64,000 nt of DNA from an uncultured Eubacteriales bacterium (GTDB lineage Bacteria > Bacillota > Clostridia > Oscillospirales > Oscillospiraceae). The notes below the pieces were generated by a model. That model saw nothing but the letters and a program-made list of their open reading frames with translations. It was not told where the DNA came from and made no database searches. This document shows positions 8,576-17,092 of this stretch, piece after piece. The DNA lies in assembly GCA_900321275.1 (NCBI GenBank), contig ONVI01000002.1:1-64000 (forward strand), given 5' to 3'. Each line of letters begins with the position of its first letter. Within the stretch, counting starts at the first letter, position 1. The position numbers and the translations under genes were made by a program.

Positions 8576-9286
8576 ATGAAAAAAGCAATGTCCGATTTCC
8601 GCAATCTGCTGCAAAGCGTTCCGCCGCTGGTCGTTTCGATGCTGTTTCTTTCCATCGTGGGGATGAATCTGCTGGCAAACAAGAGCATTGACACCGGCGT
8701 GGAATGGCTGGCGCTGGATTGCGGCATTTTGTTTTCCTGGATGACCTTCCTCTCCATGGATATCCTCACCCAGGGCTACGGACCGCGCGCGGCGACGCAG
8801 CTTTCCGTCCTGGCCCTCGGGATGAATCTGCTGATGGCGCTGATCTTCTTTGTGGCCAGCCGCATCCCCGGCGTCTGGGGCGAGAGCTTTGTGGAGGGCA
8901 GCGAGGAGATCCTGAACACTGCCCTGAACAACACCTTCGGCGGCACCTGGTTTATCATCCTCGGCAGCTCGATCGCGTTCCTCACCTCCGCCCTGGTCAA
9001 TAACTTTCTCAACTACGGCGTCGGCCGACTGCTCAAGGGCAGGCGCGGCTTCGGCGGCTTTGCCGTGCGCGCCTATGTCTCCACCTTTATCGCCCAGTTT
9101 GTGGACAATCTGGTTTTCGCGCTCCTGGTCAGCAAAATCTTCTTCGGCTGGACCTTTGTGCAGTGCTTCACCTGCGCCCTGACAGGCGCGGTGCTGGAGC
9201 TGCTGTTTGAGGTTTTCTTCTCCCCGCTGGGCTACGGCCTCACCAAAAACATCCTCTCCGGCCGTGAAGTGCCGGCGGCTGCCTGA
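8576..9286 (+). CDS. VUT-family (YhhQ-like) putative queuosine-precursor transporter
   Basis: 236-residue membrane protein with about six hydrophobic segments. It has the family's acidic/polar pattern in the middle of the protein (LDCGILFSWMTFLSMDI near residue 45, ALVNNFLNYGVGRL near residue 140). The VUT/COG1738 family includes YhhQ, which imports the queuosine precursors preQ0/preQ1. The candidate preQ1 aptamer just upstream supports that role here. The ATG at 8576 follows AAGGAG. The next gene starts 4 nt after its stop. Confidence 0.75.
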   Translation: MKKAMSDFRNLLQSVPPLVVSMLFLSIVGMNLLANKSIDTGVEWLALDCGILFSWMTFLSMDILTQGYGPRAATQLSVLALGMNLLMALIFFVASRIPGVWGESFVEGSEEILNTALNNTFGGTWFIILGSSIAFLTSALVNNFLNYGVGRLLKGRRGFGGFAVRAYVSTFIAQFVDNLVFALLVSKIFFGWTFVQCFTCALTGAVLELLFEVFFSPLGYGLTKNILSGREVPAAA

Positions 9287-9290
9287 AGCG

Positions 9291-9938
9291 ATGATTGTAT
9301 TTATCAGCGGCAGCGCCAGCGGGATCGGCAAGGCCATTGCCGAAAAGTTCCTGCGTGAGGGCGCAGAAGTCTGGGGCTTTGACATCAGGGAAAGCGCAAT
9401 CAGCCATCCCCGCTATCATCACAGAATCCACGACATCCGCGACGGAGAGCTGTCGGAGCTGCCCGGACCGGAGATCGTGATCGGCAACGCCGGAACCATC
9501 GAAGAAGCAGACGCCATCGACGTAAATCTCAAGGGCAATATCCGCTTTGCGGGGCATTTTCTGGAGAGTCCAAAGCTGCGCTCGGTGCTTTTCATCACCT
9601 CCGCCTCCGCCCGAAACGGCGCGGAATTTCCCCTGTATGTAGCGAGCAAAGCGGGGCTTGTGGGTTACATGAAGAACCTTGCGCTGACGCTGGCAAAGCG
9701 CGGCGTCACCTGCAACAGCATCTCGCCGGGCGGCGTCGTCACCCCCATGAACCGGCATATTCTTGACAGCGAAACGCTCTATGCGGCGGTCAAAGCGGAG
9801 ACGCTTCTGGGCAAATGGGCGGAGCCGGAGGAGATCGCGGATCTCGCGTGGTATCTCACGGTGATCAATCGCTCCATCACCGGAGAAGATATCCTGATCG
9901 ACAACGGCGAAATGCTCAAGTCCAATTTCATATGGTAA
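9291..9938 (+). CDS. Short-chain dehydrogenase/reductase
   Basis: 215-residue classical SDR oxidoreductase. The N-terminal NAD(P)-binding glycine motif is SGSASGIG (residues about 6-13), NAG follows near residue 65, and the active site consists of Ser in ITSASA and YVASK (Tyr and Lys). The ATG at 9291 lies 4 nt after the stop of the VUT transporter gene; upstream extension in the same frame would run inside that gene and has no ribosome binding site. The substrate is unknown. A terminator follows, so these two genes form one unit. Confidence 0.85.
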   Translation: MIVFISGSASGIGKAIAEKFLREGAEVWGFDIRESAISHPRYHHRIHDIRDGELSELPGPEIVIGNAGTIEEADAIDVNLKGNIRFAGHFLESPKLRSVLFITSASARNGAEFPLYVASKAGLVGYMKNLALTLAKRGVTCNSISPGGVVTPMNRHILDSETLYAAVKAETLLGKWAEPEEIADLAWYLTVINRSITGEDILIDNGEMLKSNFIW

Positions 9939-9946
9939 AAAATCTT

Positions 9947-9979
9947 CAGGGACGGTCACTTGACCGCCCCTGTTTTTTT
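9947..9979 (+). terminator. Intrinsic terminator after the SDR gene
   Basis: Stem 9947-9958 with 9961-9972 (one mismatch), followed by a T-run to 9979. Confidence 0.85.
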
Positions 9980-9981
9980 AG

Positions 9982-10008
9982 GGAAGCGCTGATTTGTTCC
10001 GCGTTTCC
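9982..10008. repeat. Short palindromic repeat, copy A
   Basis: About 27 bp with arms GGAAGCGC and GCGTTTCC, preceded by a T-run. A near-identical copy lies at 14104-14130. Both copies end next to the stop codon of a minus-strand gene. Confidence 0.6.
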
Positions 10009-10569
10009 TTATCTTTTATTCCGCCGCGCTTTCTTATCCTCCCGCAAACGCTTTCGGACGTAGGCGAAAGCCGCGTCCTCTCCCTCATCCCGCAGGACAA
10101 GCAGCATCTTTTCCAGCTCCTTACCGGTTTCGGGATGGATCATGAGGGAGCCTTTTGAGTTTACATAATAATTGTACGGCGAGGCGTCTGTATACTTGTC
10201 GCCGAGATATACCCTGCACGCCGCGATGCGGTCGCAGAACATCTCCGCCACATAGCGCAGCGGCATTTTGTTCCCGCCGAAGCCGACGCTGCCGTCCGGG
10301 TTGATGACGTAATCGACCCAGTATTCCAAATGGTGGCGGTTTTTGCCCTTGTGGTGCAGCCAGGCGAGAGAGACCCCGTTGGCCCTGCGTTCGGCGTCGT
10401 TGGGGCTGCGGCTGCCCTGGTAGTATTTTGCGCCGGTGAGAAATTCCACCGGGGAGTACTTGCTCAGATCGTGACCCAGCCCCTGCCTGATGAGGCCGAG
10501 GCGGAAGCAGTATTGGCACACCAGATGGCGGTGACGGGTGATGGTTTTGAAATGGGCGATGGGATGCAT
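10009..10569 (-). CDS. DUF5662 family protein
   Basis: 186-residue protein starting at the ATG 10569, which has AGGAGG 8 nt upstream. It is rich in His/Asp motifs: FKTITRHRH near the start, GHDLSKYS about residue 33 and LHHKGKNRHH about residue 70. This is the pattern of the DUF5662 family common in gut Firmicutes. The spacing resembles HD-type metal-binding proteins, so a phosphohydrolase-like role is possible but unproven. It is divergent from the secreted phosphoesterase gene and has its own promoter. Confidence 0.75.
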   Translation of the reverse strand: MHPIAHFKTITRHRHLVCQYCFRLGLIRQGLGHDLSKYSPVEFLTGAKYYQGSRSPNDAERRANGVSLAWLHHKGKNRHHLEYWVDYVINPDGSVGFGGNKMPLRYVAEMFCDRIAACRVYLGDKYTDASPYNYYVNSKGSLMIHPETGKELEKMLLVLRDEGEDAAFAYVRKRLREDKKARRNKR

Positions 10570-10599
10570 GGGAACGCCTCCTGTTGTGAAATCCTGCCT

Positions 10600-10628
10600 A
10601 TTGTAACAGATGCGGTGCAAGCTTTCAA
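10600..10628 (-). promoter_or_regulatory. Promoter of the DUF5662 gene
   Basis: Minus strand TTGAAA (10628-10623), 17-nt spacer, TACAAT (10605-10600). Confidence 0.65.
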
Positions 10629-10644
10629 GCCGGAGTTTGCGTGG

Positions 10645-10673
10645 TTGAAAAAAAGCGGGGAATCGGATAGAAT
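10645..10673 (+). promoter_or_regulatory. Promoter of the secreted phosphoesterase gene
   Basis: TTGAAA (10645-10650), 17-nt spacer, TAGAAT (10668-10673), about 22 nt ahead of the start. Confidence 0.65.
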
Positions 10674-10694
10674 ATAAATAAGGGGGGGAGCGCG

Positions 10695-11936
10695 ATGAAA
10701 AAGACTGTAACAATATGTCTTGTTCTTTTGATGCTTCTTTGCATTGCGCCGCCCGCCTGCGCAGAGGACGGATTCAGCCTGATCATCGCGACGGACCTGC
10801 ATTATATCGCGCCCGCCCTGACCGATCAAGGCAGTTTTTTTACAGCTCTCACCGAGGGCGGCGACGGCAAGCTCATGCGGTATATCGAGGAAATCACAGA
10901 CGCTTTTCTGGACGAGGCCGCAGAGCAGAAACCGGAAGCCGTGCTTTTGACCGGGGATCTGACCTTCAACGGCGCCCTCCTGAGCCATTCGGCCCTCGCG
11001 GAAAAGCTGCGGTCGCTGGAATCGGCGGGCATACGGGTGCTGGTGCTGCCGGGCAATCACGATCTGGACAATCCAAGCGCGGCATCCTTTTCCGGCGACG
11101 GCTACACCCTCGTCCCCTCGGCGACGGCGGCGGATTTCCGTCGTATTTACGCGGACTTTGGATTTGACGAGGCGCTGAGCGTGGACACGGATTCCCTCAG
11201 CTATGTCGCGGAACTCGGCGACGGGACGCGGCTTTTGATGCTGGACTTCAACACTCCGCACGATCCCTGCGGCGTCTCGGACACGACGCTGAAATGGATC
11301 GAAGACCGGCTTGCGGATGCAAAGCAGGCGGGACAGCGTATCCTCACGGCGGGGCATCAAAACCTCTTTCAACAGTCCATGTTCCGCGACGGTTACGTGA
11401 TCCGGAATGCGGAGCGCCTTGCCGTGCTCTTCCGGGAATACGGCGTGCCGCTCTATCTCAGCGGGCATCTGCATATTCAGCATTGGAAGACGGAGCAGGG
11501 ACTTACCGAGATCGCGACCTCTGCTCTGTCTGTCTCACCCTGCCAGTACGGGATTCTGGACGTGCGCGGGGACAAGCTGCATTACGAGACGCGGGAGACC
11601 GACGTCGCGGCGTGGATGATCGAACAGGGAAGCGAGAACCCGGATCTTCTCGACTTCAGAACTTATGCGGCGGACTATTTTGACGCGCGCAACCGCCGGC
11701 AGACGCCGGAGGAGCTCGGCTGGTTTGCGTATACGGAGGACGAGATCGCGCGCATGACGGAATATATCATCAATCTCAATCGCGCCTATTTTACCGGTGA
11801 CCTGCAAGATGCCGCCGCGCTTGACGAAAACGGAGAGCTCAGGGTGCTGTTCGAGCGCTTCCCGTCCCTCTACACGGCTTACCTGATCTCCATCCGGCCG
11901 GACTTCGGAAATGACTTTCGCAAGTGGACAAATTAA
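10695..11936 (+). CDS. Secreted calcineurin-like phosphoesterase
   Basis: 413 residues with a Sec signal peptide (residues 1-23, cleavage after ACA) and a metallophosphoesterase domain. Metal-binding motifs are ATDLHY, TGDLTFNG, PGNHDLD, AGHQN and SGHLHIQH. Resembles extracytoplasmic cyclic-nucleotide phosphodiesterase/nucleotidase-like proteins. The C-terminal 100 residues (after about 310) are helical and outside the catalytic core. A GGGGGGAG ribosome binding site precedes the ATG. It probably releases phosphate or nucleosides outside the membrane; the true substrate is not known. Confidence 0.8.
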   Translation: MKKTVTICLVLLMLLCIAPPACAEDGFSLIIATDLHYIAPALTDQGSFFTALTEGGDGKLMRYIEEITDAFLDEAAEQKPEAVLLTGDLTFNGALLSHSALAEKLRSLESAGIRVLVLPGNHDLDNPSAASFSGDGYTLVPSATAADFRRIYADFGFDEALSVDTDSLSYVAELGDGTRLLMLDFNTPHDPCGVSDTTLKWIEDRLADAKQAGQRILTAGHQNLFQQSMFRDGYVIRNAERLAVLFREYGVPLYLSGHLHIQHWKTEQGLTEIATSALSVSPCQYGILDVRGDKLHYETRETDVAAWMIEQGSENPDLLDFRTYAADYFDARNRRQTPEELGWFAYTEDEIARMTEYIINLNRAYFTGDLQDAAALDENGELRVLFERFPSLYTAYLISIRPDFGNDFRKWTN

Positions 11937-11998
11937 AATATTATGAAAACAAAATTCTGTAAATGAAATTATGTTAACAATACAGAGGAGGTGCGCAA

Positions 11999-12670
11999 AT
12001 GGACAAGGAGCTCTTGCGGCAGGCGCTGGGAAAGCTGCTGCTTGGCGTGCTGCTGACGGCGCTCCTGCTGTTTCTCCCGGCCGGGACGCTGCACTGGTGG
12101 AACGCATGGCTTTTGATGGCGGTTCTGTTTGTTCCGATGCTTATCGCGGGCCTGGTCATGCTGTTTAAGGCGCCGGAGCTTCTGCGGCGCCGCCTGAACG
12201 CGAAGGAGCGGCAAACGGAACAGAAAGGCGTGATCGCATGGAGCGGGCTGTTGTTTATCGCGTCGTTTCTTCTGGCAGGTTTCGGTTTTCGCTTCGGCTG
12301 GTACATGCTGCCGCGCGCCTGGTGCCTGCTGTCTGCAGGGGTTTTCCTGCTGGGCTACGCACTCTTTGGCGAGGTGCTGCGGGAAAACGAGTACCTTTCC
12401 CGTACGGTTGAGGTTACGGAGGGACAGCGGGTAGTCTCCACGGGGCTCTACGGCGTTGTGCGGCACCCCATGTATTTTGCGACGCTGCTGATGTTCCTGT
12501 CCATGCCGCTGATCCTCGGTTCTGTTTACGGTTTTCTCGTTATGCTCGCTTATCTCCCGGTACTCGCGGCGCGAATCCGGGGAGAGGAAGCGCTGCTCGA
12601 ACGGGAGCTGAAGGGGTATTCGGAATATAAACAAAAGGTCAGGTATCGCCTGATCCCGCATATCTGGTAG
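11999..12670 (+). CDS. Isoprenylcysteine carboxyl methyltransferase-like membrane protein
   Basis: 223 residues with about five transmembrane segments. The C-terminal part has the ICMT/PEMT-type signature (STGLYGVVRHPMYFATLL near residue 145, then EEALLERELKGYSEYKQKVRYRLIP), which binds S-adenosylmethionine in related enzymes. Bacterial members are widespread but their methyl acceptors are mostly unknown. GAGGAGG precedes the ATG at 11999. The 77-aa gene follows 16 nt later and may be co-transcribed. Confidence 0.8.
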   Translation: MDKELLRQALGKLLLGVLLTALLLFLPAGTLHWWNAWLLMAVLFVPMLIAGLVMLFKAPELLRRRLNAKERQTEQKGVIAWSGLLFIASFLLAGFGFRFGWYMLPRAWCLLSAGVFLLGYALFGEVLRENEYLSRTVEVTEGQRVVSTGLYGVVRHPMYFATLLMFLSMPLILGSVYGFLVMLAYLPVLAARIRGEEALLERELKGYSEYKQKVRYRLIPHIW

Positions 12671-12686
12671 AAAAGGAGAATTCTGC

Positions 12687-12920
12687 ATGAAACTGTTCGG
12701 AAAGAAAAAAGAGCCGGAGCCGCCTGCCACGCAGTTTGACCCGGCTGCATTTGAACCGGTCATCCGTTCCAGCATTTGCACCGGCGAGCGCGTAGCCTGT
12801 ATGCGTGAGCGCAACACCGGCAGGCTGCATGAGCTGATGCTGATCCGCACGGACGAGGATCTTGCCGCCTTCTGTCGGCGGTATCACGTCGAACGGAGAG
12901 AGATCAAAACAATCTATTGA
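12687..12920 (+). CDS. Small protein of unknown function (77 aa)
   Basis: Soluble 77-residue protein with a lysine-rich N-terminus (KLFGKKKEPEP) and two cysteines (about residues 31 and 38). AAAGGAG lies before the ATG. It sits 16 nt after the ICMT-like gene and 47 nt before a small membrane protein gene, so the three probably form one transcript. I do not recognise a family. Confidence 0.6.
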   Translation: MKLFGKKKEPEPPATQFDPAAFEPVIRSSICTGERVACMRERNTGRLHELMLIRTDEDLAAFCRRYHVERREIKTIY

Positions 12921-12967
12921 CATAATAGAAACAACATAATATAGTTAACATAAATAGGAGAAAAGCC

Positions 12968-13243
12968 ATGGAGCAGAACAACAAAGAACCGCGGCAGTAC
13001 ACCGGCACCAAAGGACTGAGCTGGGCGATCGTGATCGGCGTCGCCATCGGCACGGTGATCGGCAGACTTATGGACAACATGAACACAGGCCTCATGATCG
13101 GCCTCGTGATCGGCGTGATGGGCTGGGTGCTGGTCTTCAACCGCAGAACGCAGAAAAGCGAAGATAAAGCGGACACGAAGCCGGAAGAAACAGAGGGAAA
13201 AGGCGATATCCATGACGAAAACGTTGCCTCAAAACGTGAATGA
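12968..13243 (+). CDS. Small glycine-zipper membrane protein whose C-terminus lies in a MITE
   Basis: 91 residues: two adjacent hydrophobic segments (about 18-36 and 42-58) with GxxxG repeats, then a charged cytoplasmic tail. The last seven or so residues (NVASKRE) and the stop codon lie inside the left end of the MITE-like repeat at 13221-13460, so insertion of that element changed the original C-terminus. AGGAG precedes the ATG. Function unknown; glycine-zipper proteins often oligomerise in the membrane. Confidence 0.65.
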   Translation: MEQNNKEPRQYTGTKGLSWAIVIGVAIGTVIGRLMDNMNTGLMIGLVIGVMGWVLVFNRRTQKSEDKADTKPEETEGKGDIHDENVASKRE

Positions 13244-13460
13244 GTCTGAAAACAATGGTATATCACTGTAGGGGAGGGGCTTGCCTCCCGGCAGTTAAAC
13301 GCATAAAACTTGAAAAAACGTGGGGCGAATCCGAACATTTCTGCGGATTTGCCCCACGTTTCTTTGTTGATTCAGCTTTTTCCACACGGGAGGGTCAAGA
13401 CCCCTCCCTACGGTATAAATTCATCCACTGCGTATATAAGTATGTTTTAAGACAGCCCCT
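13221..13460. mobile_element. MITE-like element, copy 1
   Basis: About 240 bp, highly similar along its whole length to 32617-32862. The right end reads TTTTAAGACAGCCCC and the left end is a decayed version of its inverted repeat. An 18-bp hairpin stem lies inside (13316-13333 with 13344-13361). There is no transposase gene. It sits between two convergent genes and supplies the stop codon of the 91-aa gene. Confidence 0.75.
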
Positions 13461-13470
13461 TCTATTTCTC

Positions 13471-14070
13471 TCAGTGTCTGAAAAAGTGCAGGGTGCCGAG
13501 AAGCTCTTTGAGGGGCGCGTAGTCGGGCAGCGCGGTGAGTTCATCGTCGTAGTCGGGCGTTTTCTGCACGGTGATGAGCAGATAGCTGTGCTGATCGTCC
13601 GGGATAGGCAGGTGAATGAGAATGTTGTCGCCGTCCTGCACCCAGATGCCCGCGAGACCGCCGCAGGAAAAATCGCCGTGCGTCCGGTACTTCTCAACGA
13701 GGGCGGCCTTGTGCGCCGCAAAGTCCTCGCCGTTGTAATAGCCTGCGTACTCCAACTGAAGGTTGAAGTCCCTGCCGCAGACGATGGCGGCGTGCGATGC
13801 GCTGGAATAGTTCAGAAACTCGTCCTCAACCACGACAAAGCTGAACGCCTCGGGATCGTAGTCAAGGCAGACCTCTACGGTGGCGGCATCCTGAAACCCG
13901 GAGATAAAGCTGTAGGAGCCGGTGACGAGATTTTTGGGCTTGGCCTGCGGCTCTCCGGCCGGGGCTGCTTCCTCCGGCGGCAGCTTCTGCAGCAGCACCG
14001 CAATACCCGAAGCCACGGCGCCAGCGGCGGCCAGACCCAGCGCGGTGATGATTTTCCATTTTGTGAGCAT
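13471..14070 (-). CDS. Membrane-anchored protein of unknown function (199 aa)
   Basis: One N-terminal transmembrane helix (about residues 6-27) works as an uncleaved anchor. A Pro/Glu/Ala-rich linker (to about 48) leads to an extracytoplasmic domain of about 150 residues with alternating beta pattern and two cysteines (near CGRD and CGG). AGGAGG lies 9 nt before the ATG at 14070. I do not recognise the family; its layout is like small sporulation or envelope proteins, but nothing here proves this. Confidence 0.6.
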   Translation of the reverse strand: MLTKWKIITALGLAAAGAVASGIAVLLQKLPPEEAAPAGEPQAKPKNLVTGSYSFISGFQDAATVEVCLDYDPEAFSFVVVEDEFLNYSSASHAAIVCGRDFNLQLEYAGYYNGEDFAAHKAALVEKYRTHGDFSCGGLAGIWVQDGDNILIHLPIPDDQHSYLLITVQKTPDYDDELTALPDYAPLKELLGTLHFFRH

Positions 14071-14103
14071 GACACATGACCTCCTGTATGAGATGGTTTT
14101 TTA

Positions 14104-14130
14104 GGAAGCGTCGATTTATTCAGCGTTTCC
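14104..14130. repeat. Short palindromic repeat, copy B
   Basis: About 27 bp that match copy A at 9982-10008, including the T-run before it. It lies directly next to the stop codon of the ATP-grasp gene. Confidence 0.6.
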
Positions 14131-14131
14131 T

Positions 14132-15412
14132 TTACTTTCCTTCCAGACCTTCGCGGTATACGCGGCGGAGATAGTCGAAATCATCGTAGTAGATCAGCAC
14201 ATTTTCTCCGTCGGTATTTTGAATGCGTACCGTATCGTTGACGCGCTGAATGAGCCGGAACATCTCTTCCGCGTCGTCGGTAGTGAAGAGAATGCAGCCC
14301 ACCGGCCCGTAGGGGCGGATGGAATCGCCCACGCAGGCGAGGGAATCGACCGTCACGCCGGGCCAGCTCCTGACCTCGTCCAGCCCTTCGATGGAGGCGA
14401 TGGTGCCGCCCTTTTCGTTGCACCAGAGCATGTAGCTGGTGGCGCAGCGGGTGAAGGCCTTTTCCTGGGATTTGGGGAGCTGAGCCGGATCGTTGCGCTT
14501 GCCGAGGGCGTAGTCCACGATCCAGGCGACGGTATCAAAGCCCAGCAGATCCTTGAAGGGGACGAACATCATGTCGCCGTCGAGACGGTAGCCCATTTCG
14601 ATAATGTAGAAATGACCGTCCTCGTCCAGCATGGCCTGCGTCCAAGCGTAGCCCTCCCGGCAGCCTACCGCCTTGAGAACATTTTCAATGTGGGGGTTGA
14701 TGTCGCGGCAGAAGTCCTCCACATGGTTGGAGAGCGTGGAGGTAATGGAATAGCAGAATTTGGGATAGCCCGGCTGCGCATACATGGCGCAGAGCCCCAG
14801 AAGGCTGACCTTGCCGTCAGCCAGGGCGTAGACGCCGTACCACTCCTCGCCGTGGAGCATACGCTCGACGACAAGCTTGCGGCTCTTGGACATGGAACGG
14901 GCGTAGTCGCAGGCCTCCAGCAGCTCCTTTTCATCGTGGACATAGCTGATGCCCCGGTTGCAGCTCAGGTCGACGGGCTTGACGACGACGGGGTACTGCA
15001 CCGCGTCCAGTTCTTCCCGCGTGGGGGGATCGGAGAGAAAGTAGTCTGTCGCTAGCGGCGCGCCCAGCGATGTGGCGAGCCTTTTATAATCCACCTTGTC
15101 GCGGGAGTAGTGCCAGGCTTCGGGCGTGCAGTAGCAGGGGAGCCCCAGCCTTTTGCACAGGGCCATGCACATTTCCAGGTTAAACTCGCTGATGCCGCAG
15201 ACGACGGCGTTTACGTTTTCCTCGCGGCATTTGACTTCCAGCGCGTCGAGATCGCCGGTATTGATCATCCAGTACTCGTCGGCGATCAGCTTGCCGGGGG
15301 AGTGCTCAGGCTCCAGATAGTCGGTGACGATGGTGTGGACTCCCTGACTTTTCGCGTAGTCGAGCATGAGACCGGTGCCGTAACTGGTGCCGAGCATGAG
15401 CAGTTTTTTCAT
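14132..15412 (-). CDS. ATP-grasp ligase (carbamoyl-phosphate synthase-like)
   Basis: 426 residues. The N-terminal pre-ATP-grasp region starts with KKLLMLGTSYGTG, which resembles a nucleotide-binding fold. The ATP-grasp core includes YPVVVKPVDLSCNRGI (about residue 140) and ends in the metal-binding part FYIIEMGYRLDGD (about residue 290). ATP-grasp enzymes join a carboxylate to an amine or similar nucleophile through an acyl phosphate. The exact substrate is unknown. It lies 60 nt after a polysaccharide flippase gene, so ligation of an amino acid or sugar acid to surface glycan is one possible role (inference). Confidence 0.8.
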   Translation of the reverse strand: MKKLLMLGTSYGTGLMLDYAKSQGVHTIVTDYLEPEHSPGKLIADEYWMINTGDLDALEVKCREENVNAVVCGISEFNLEMCMALCKRLGLPCYCTPEAWHYSRDKVDYKRLATSLGAPLATDYFLSDPPTREELDAVQYPVVVKPVDLSCNRGISYVHDEKELLEACDYARSMSKSRKLVVERMLHGEEWYGVYALADGKVSLLGLCAMYAQPGYPKFCYSITSTLSNHVEDFCRDINPHIENVLKAVGCREGYAWTQAMLDEDGHFYIIEMGYRLDGDMMFVPFKDLLGFDTVAWIVDYALGKRNDPAQLPKSQEKAFTRCATSYMLWCNEKGGTIASIEGLDEVRSWPGVTVDSLACVGDSIRPYGPVGCILFTTDDAEEMFRLIQRVNDTVRIQNTDGENVLIYYDDFDYLRRVYREGLEGK

Positions 15413-15471
15413 GTATGATCCTTCTCCATTCTGTTTGGAATTCGGTTTTGTATGATGACAGACTGACGGGC

Positions 15472-16911
15472 TTAATCGCGGTGAAGCAGCTTCCTGACGA
15501 TTTCCCAGATATATTGAAAGCTGTCCAGCCGGAACAGTACAGACCCGCCGACATAGATGAGCGCACCCGCCGGAACCATGATCAGAAGCTTGACGAGATC
15601 GGGCAGTCCCGTCCAGGTCACGGGCAGGATCAGTACGGCCATTGCCAGCGACAGAAGCAGCGCGGGCGCGGTATCGCGCAGTTGCTGCGGGATGCTGTAG
15701 TTGAGAAGCTTTTTATTCGGCCAGGCGTTGATGATCACGGAGGCAAAGCCGGAGAAGAGAAGCCCCAGCGTGATTGCCATGACGCTGTAGCGCATGGTGA
15801 TGAGCAGCACGGCCGTCTCCAATACTTTTTTGATGATTTCAAGATAAAGGAAAATCCCGCTGTGTCCGGTGGCCTTGATAGCGTTGAGGTTCGCTGTGTG
15901 CAGGGGCCAGAAGGCATAGTATATGCAGAACAGCTGCATATACGGCACGCAGGGCAGCCACTTTTCCGTCAGCAGCAGACGCACCGTAGGCTCGGCGCAG
16001 ACGGCGAGACCCGCCATCAGCGGCATCAGCACGTAGGTGCTGACCCGGATGGCGCGGCGGGTCATCTCCCGCACACGATCCCTGTCGTCCTGCTCGGAAG
16101 ACAGTACCGGCAGCAGCACGCTGTCGAGGGAGGCGTTGGTGTTCTCCATGATGAGGTTGGGGAACTGGTCGCCCCTGTTGAAAAAGGCGAGATCGTCCGT
16201 GGAATAGCGCAGGCCGATGATAAACTGATAAAGCTTTAGATACGCCGTGTCCAGAAGTTGGGAGACCAGAAGCTTCCAACCGTAGGAGATGAGCCCCCTG
16301 AGGCGCTCCCAGGAGAACATGCGCTTCGGCCGCCAGCCGACGGTGAGCCACAGGATCGCCGTGTTGACCGTGACATTGATCAATTGCTGGAACACCAGCG
16401 CCCACACGCCGTAGCCCAGATAAGCGAGCGTGATGCCCACAATGGCGGAGAAAATCGTCCCGCCCAGGGTGGCGAAGAAGAAGCGGCGAAACTGCATCGT
16501 CTTGGCGACATACGCCTGCTGCACGTTTTTGACGCCGGACACCACGATCGTGAGGCCCAACACCCGGATCACGGGGACAAGCGACTCGTCGCGGTAAATC
16601 CGCCCGATCATGGGCGCGGCGAGGAACAGCCCCAGGTACAGCACCAGGCAGAAAACCAGATTGAAGTAGAAGACGGAGGAATAGTCCAGATCGTCCGTGT
16701 CCTTTTTCTGGATCAGCGAATTGGCCATGCCGCTGTCCACAAAGACCTGCAGAATGGTGGTGATCGCGGTGACCAGGGCGATGCTGCCGTAGAGCGACGG
16801 CTCCAGCAGACGGGCGAGCACGATGGAGACGATGAAATTCATCACATAGGTGCCGCCGCGCTCCATCAGCCGCCAGATGAAATTGGTGATAACAGATTGC
16901 TTTTTATCCAT
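15472..16911 (-). CDS. MOP-superfamily polysaccharide flippase (Wzx/TuaB-like)
   Basis: 479-residue integral membrane protein with about 12-14 hydrophobic segments and the typical flippase N-terminus (FIWRLMERGGTYVMNFIVSI, then LARLLEPSLYG). Such proteins flip lipid-linked glycan units across the cytoplasmic membrane. The ATG at 16911 follows GGGAG. It lies between the duplicated glycosyltransferase gene and the ATP-grasp gene on the same strand, forming a small surface-glycan group without polymerase or initiating transferase in view. Confidence 0.9.
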   Translation of the reverse strand: MDKKQSVITNFIWRLMERGGTYVMNFIVSIVLARLLEPSLYGSIALVTAITTILQVFVDSGMANSLIQKKDTDDLDYSSVFYFNLVFCLVLYLGLFLAAPMIGRIYRDESLVPVIRVLGLTIVVSGVKNVQQAYVAKTMQFRRFFFATLGGTIFSAIVGITLAYLGYGVWALVFQQLINVTVNTAILWLTVGWRPKRMFSWERLRGLISYGWKLLVSQLLDTAYLKLYQFIIGLRYSTDDLAFFNRGDQFPNLIMENTNASLDSVLLPVLSSEQDDRDRVREMTRRAIRVSTYVLMPLMAGLAVCAEPTVRLLLTEKWLPCVPYMQLFCIYYAFWPLHTANLNAIKATGHSGIFLYLEIIKKVLETAVLLITMRYSVMAITLGLLFSGFASVIINAWPNKKLLNYSIPQQLRDTAPALLLSLAMAVLILPVTWTGLPDLVKLLIMVPAGALIYVGGSVLFRLDSFQYIWEIVRKLLHRD

Positions 16912-17092
16912 AAGAGAGAAAACTCCCGATGATTACATGGTCAGGGCGAAGGGGAACGAACACCTACCGCCTGTGAGCGTCCCTTTTCGGCGCTTTTTGT
17001 TCCGCCTCACTTGCTGGGCGTCTGTATTTTCAAGGCGTTTGACGCCGTATCGGCGGAAATCCGCCCATTAAAACCGGCAGGGGTTCGACGCC

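Noticed and set aside
13240..14079. Plus-strand frame of 279 codons running from the MITE into the region opposite the 199-aa gene
   Set aside because: The first part is repeat sequence found again at 32654 and the rest is antisense to a gene with a good ribosome binding site.
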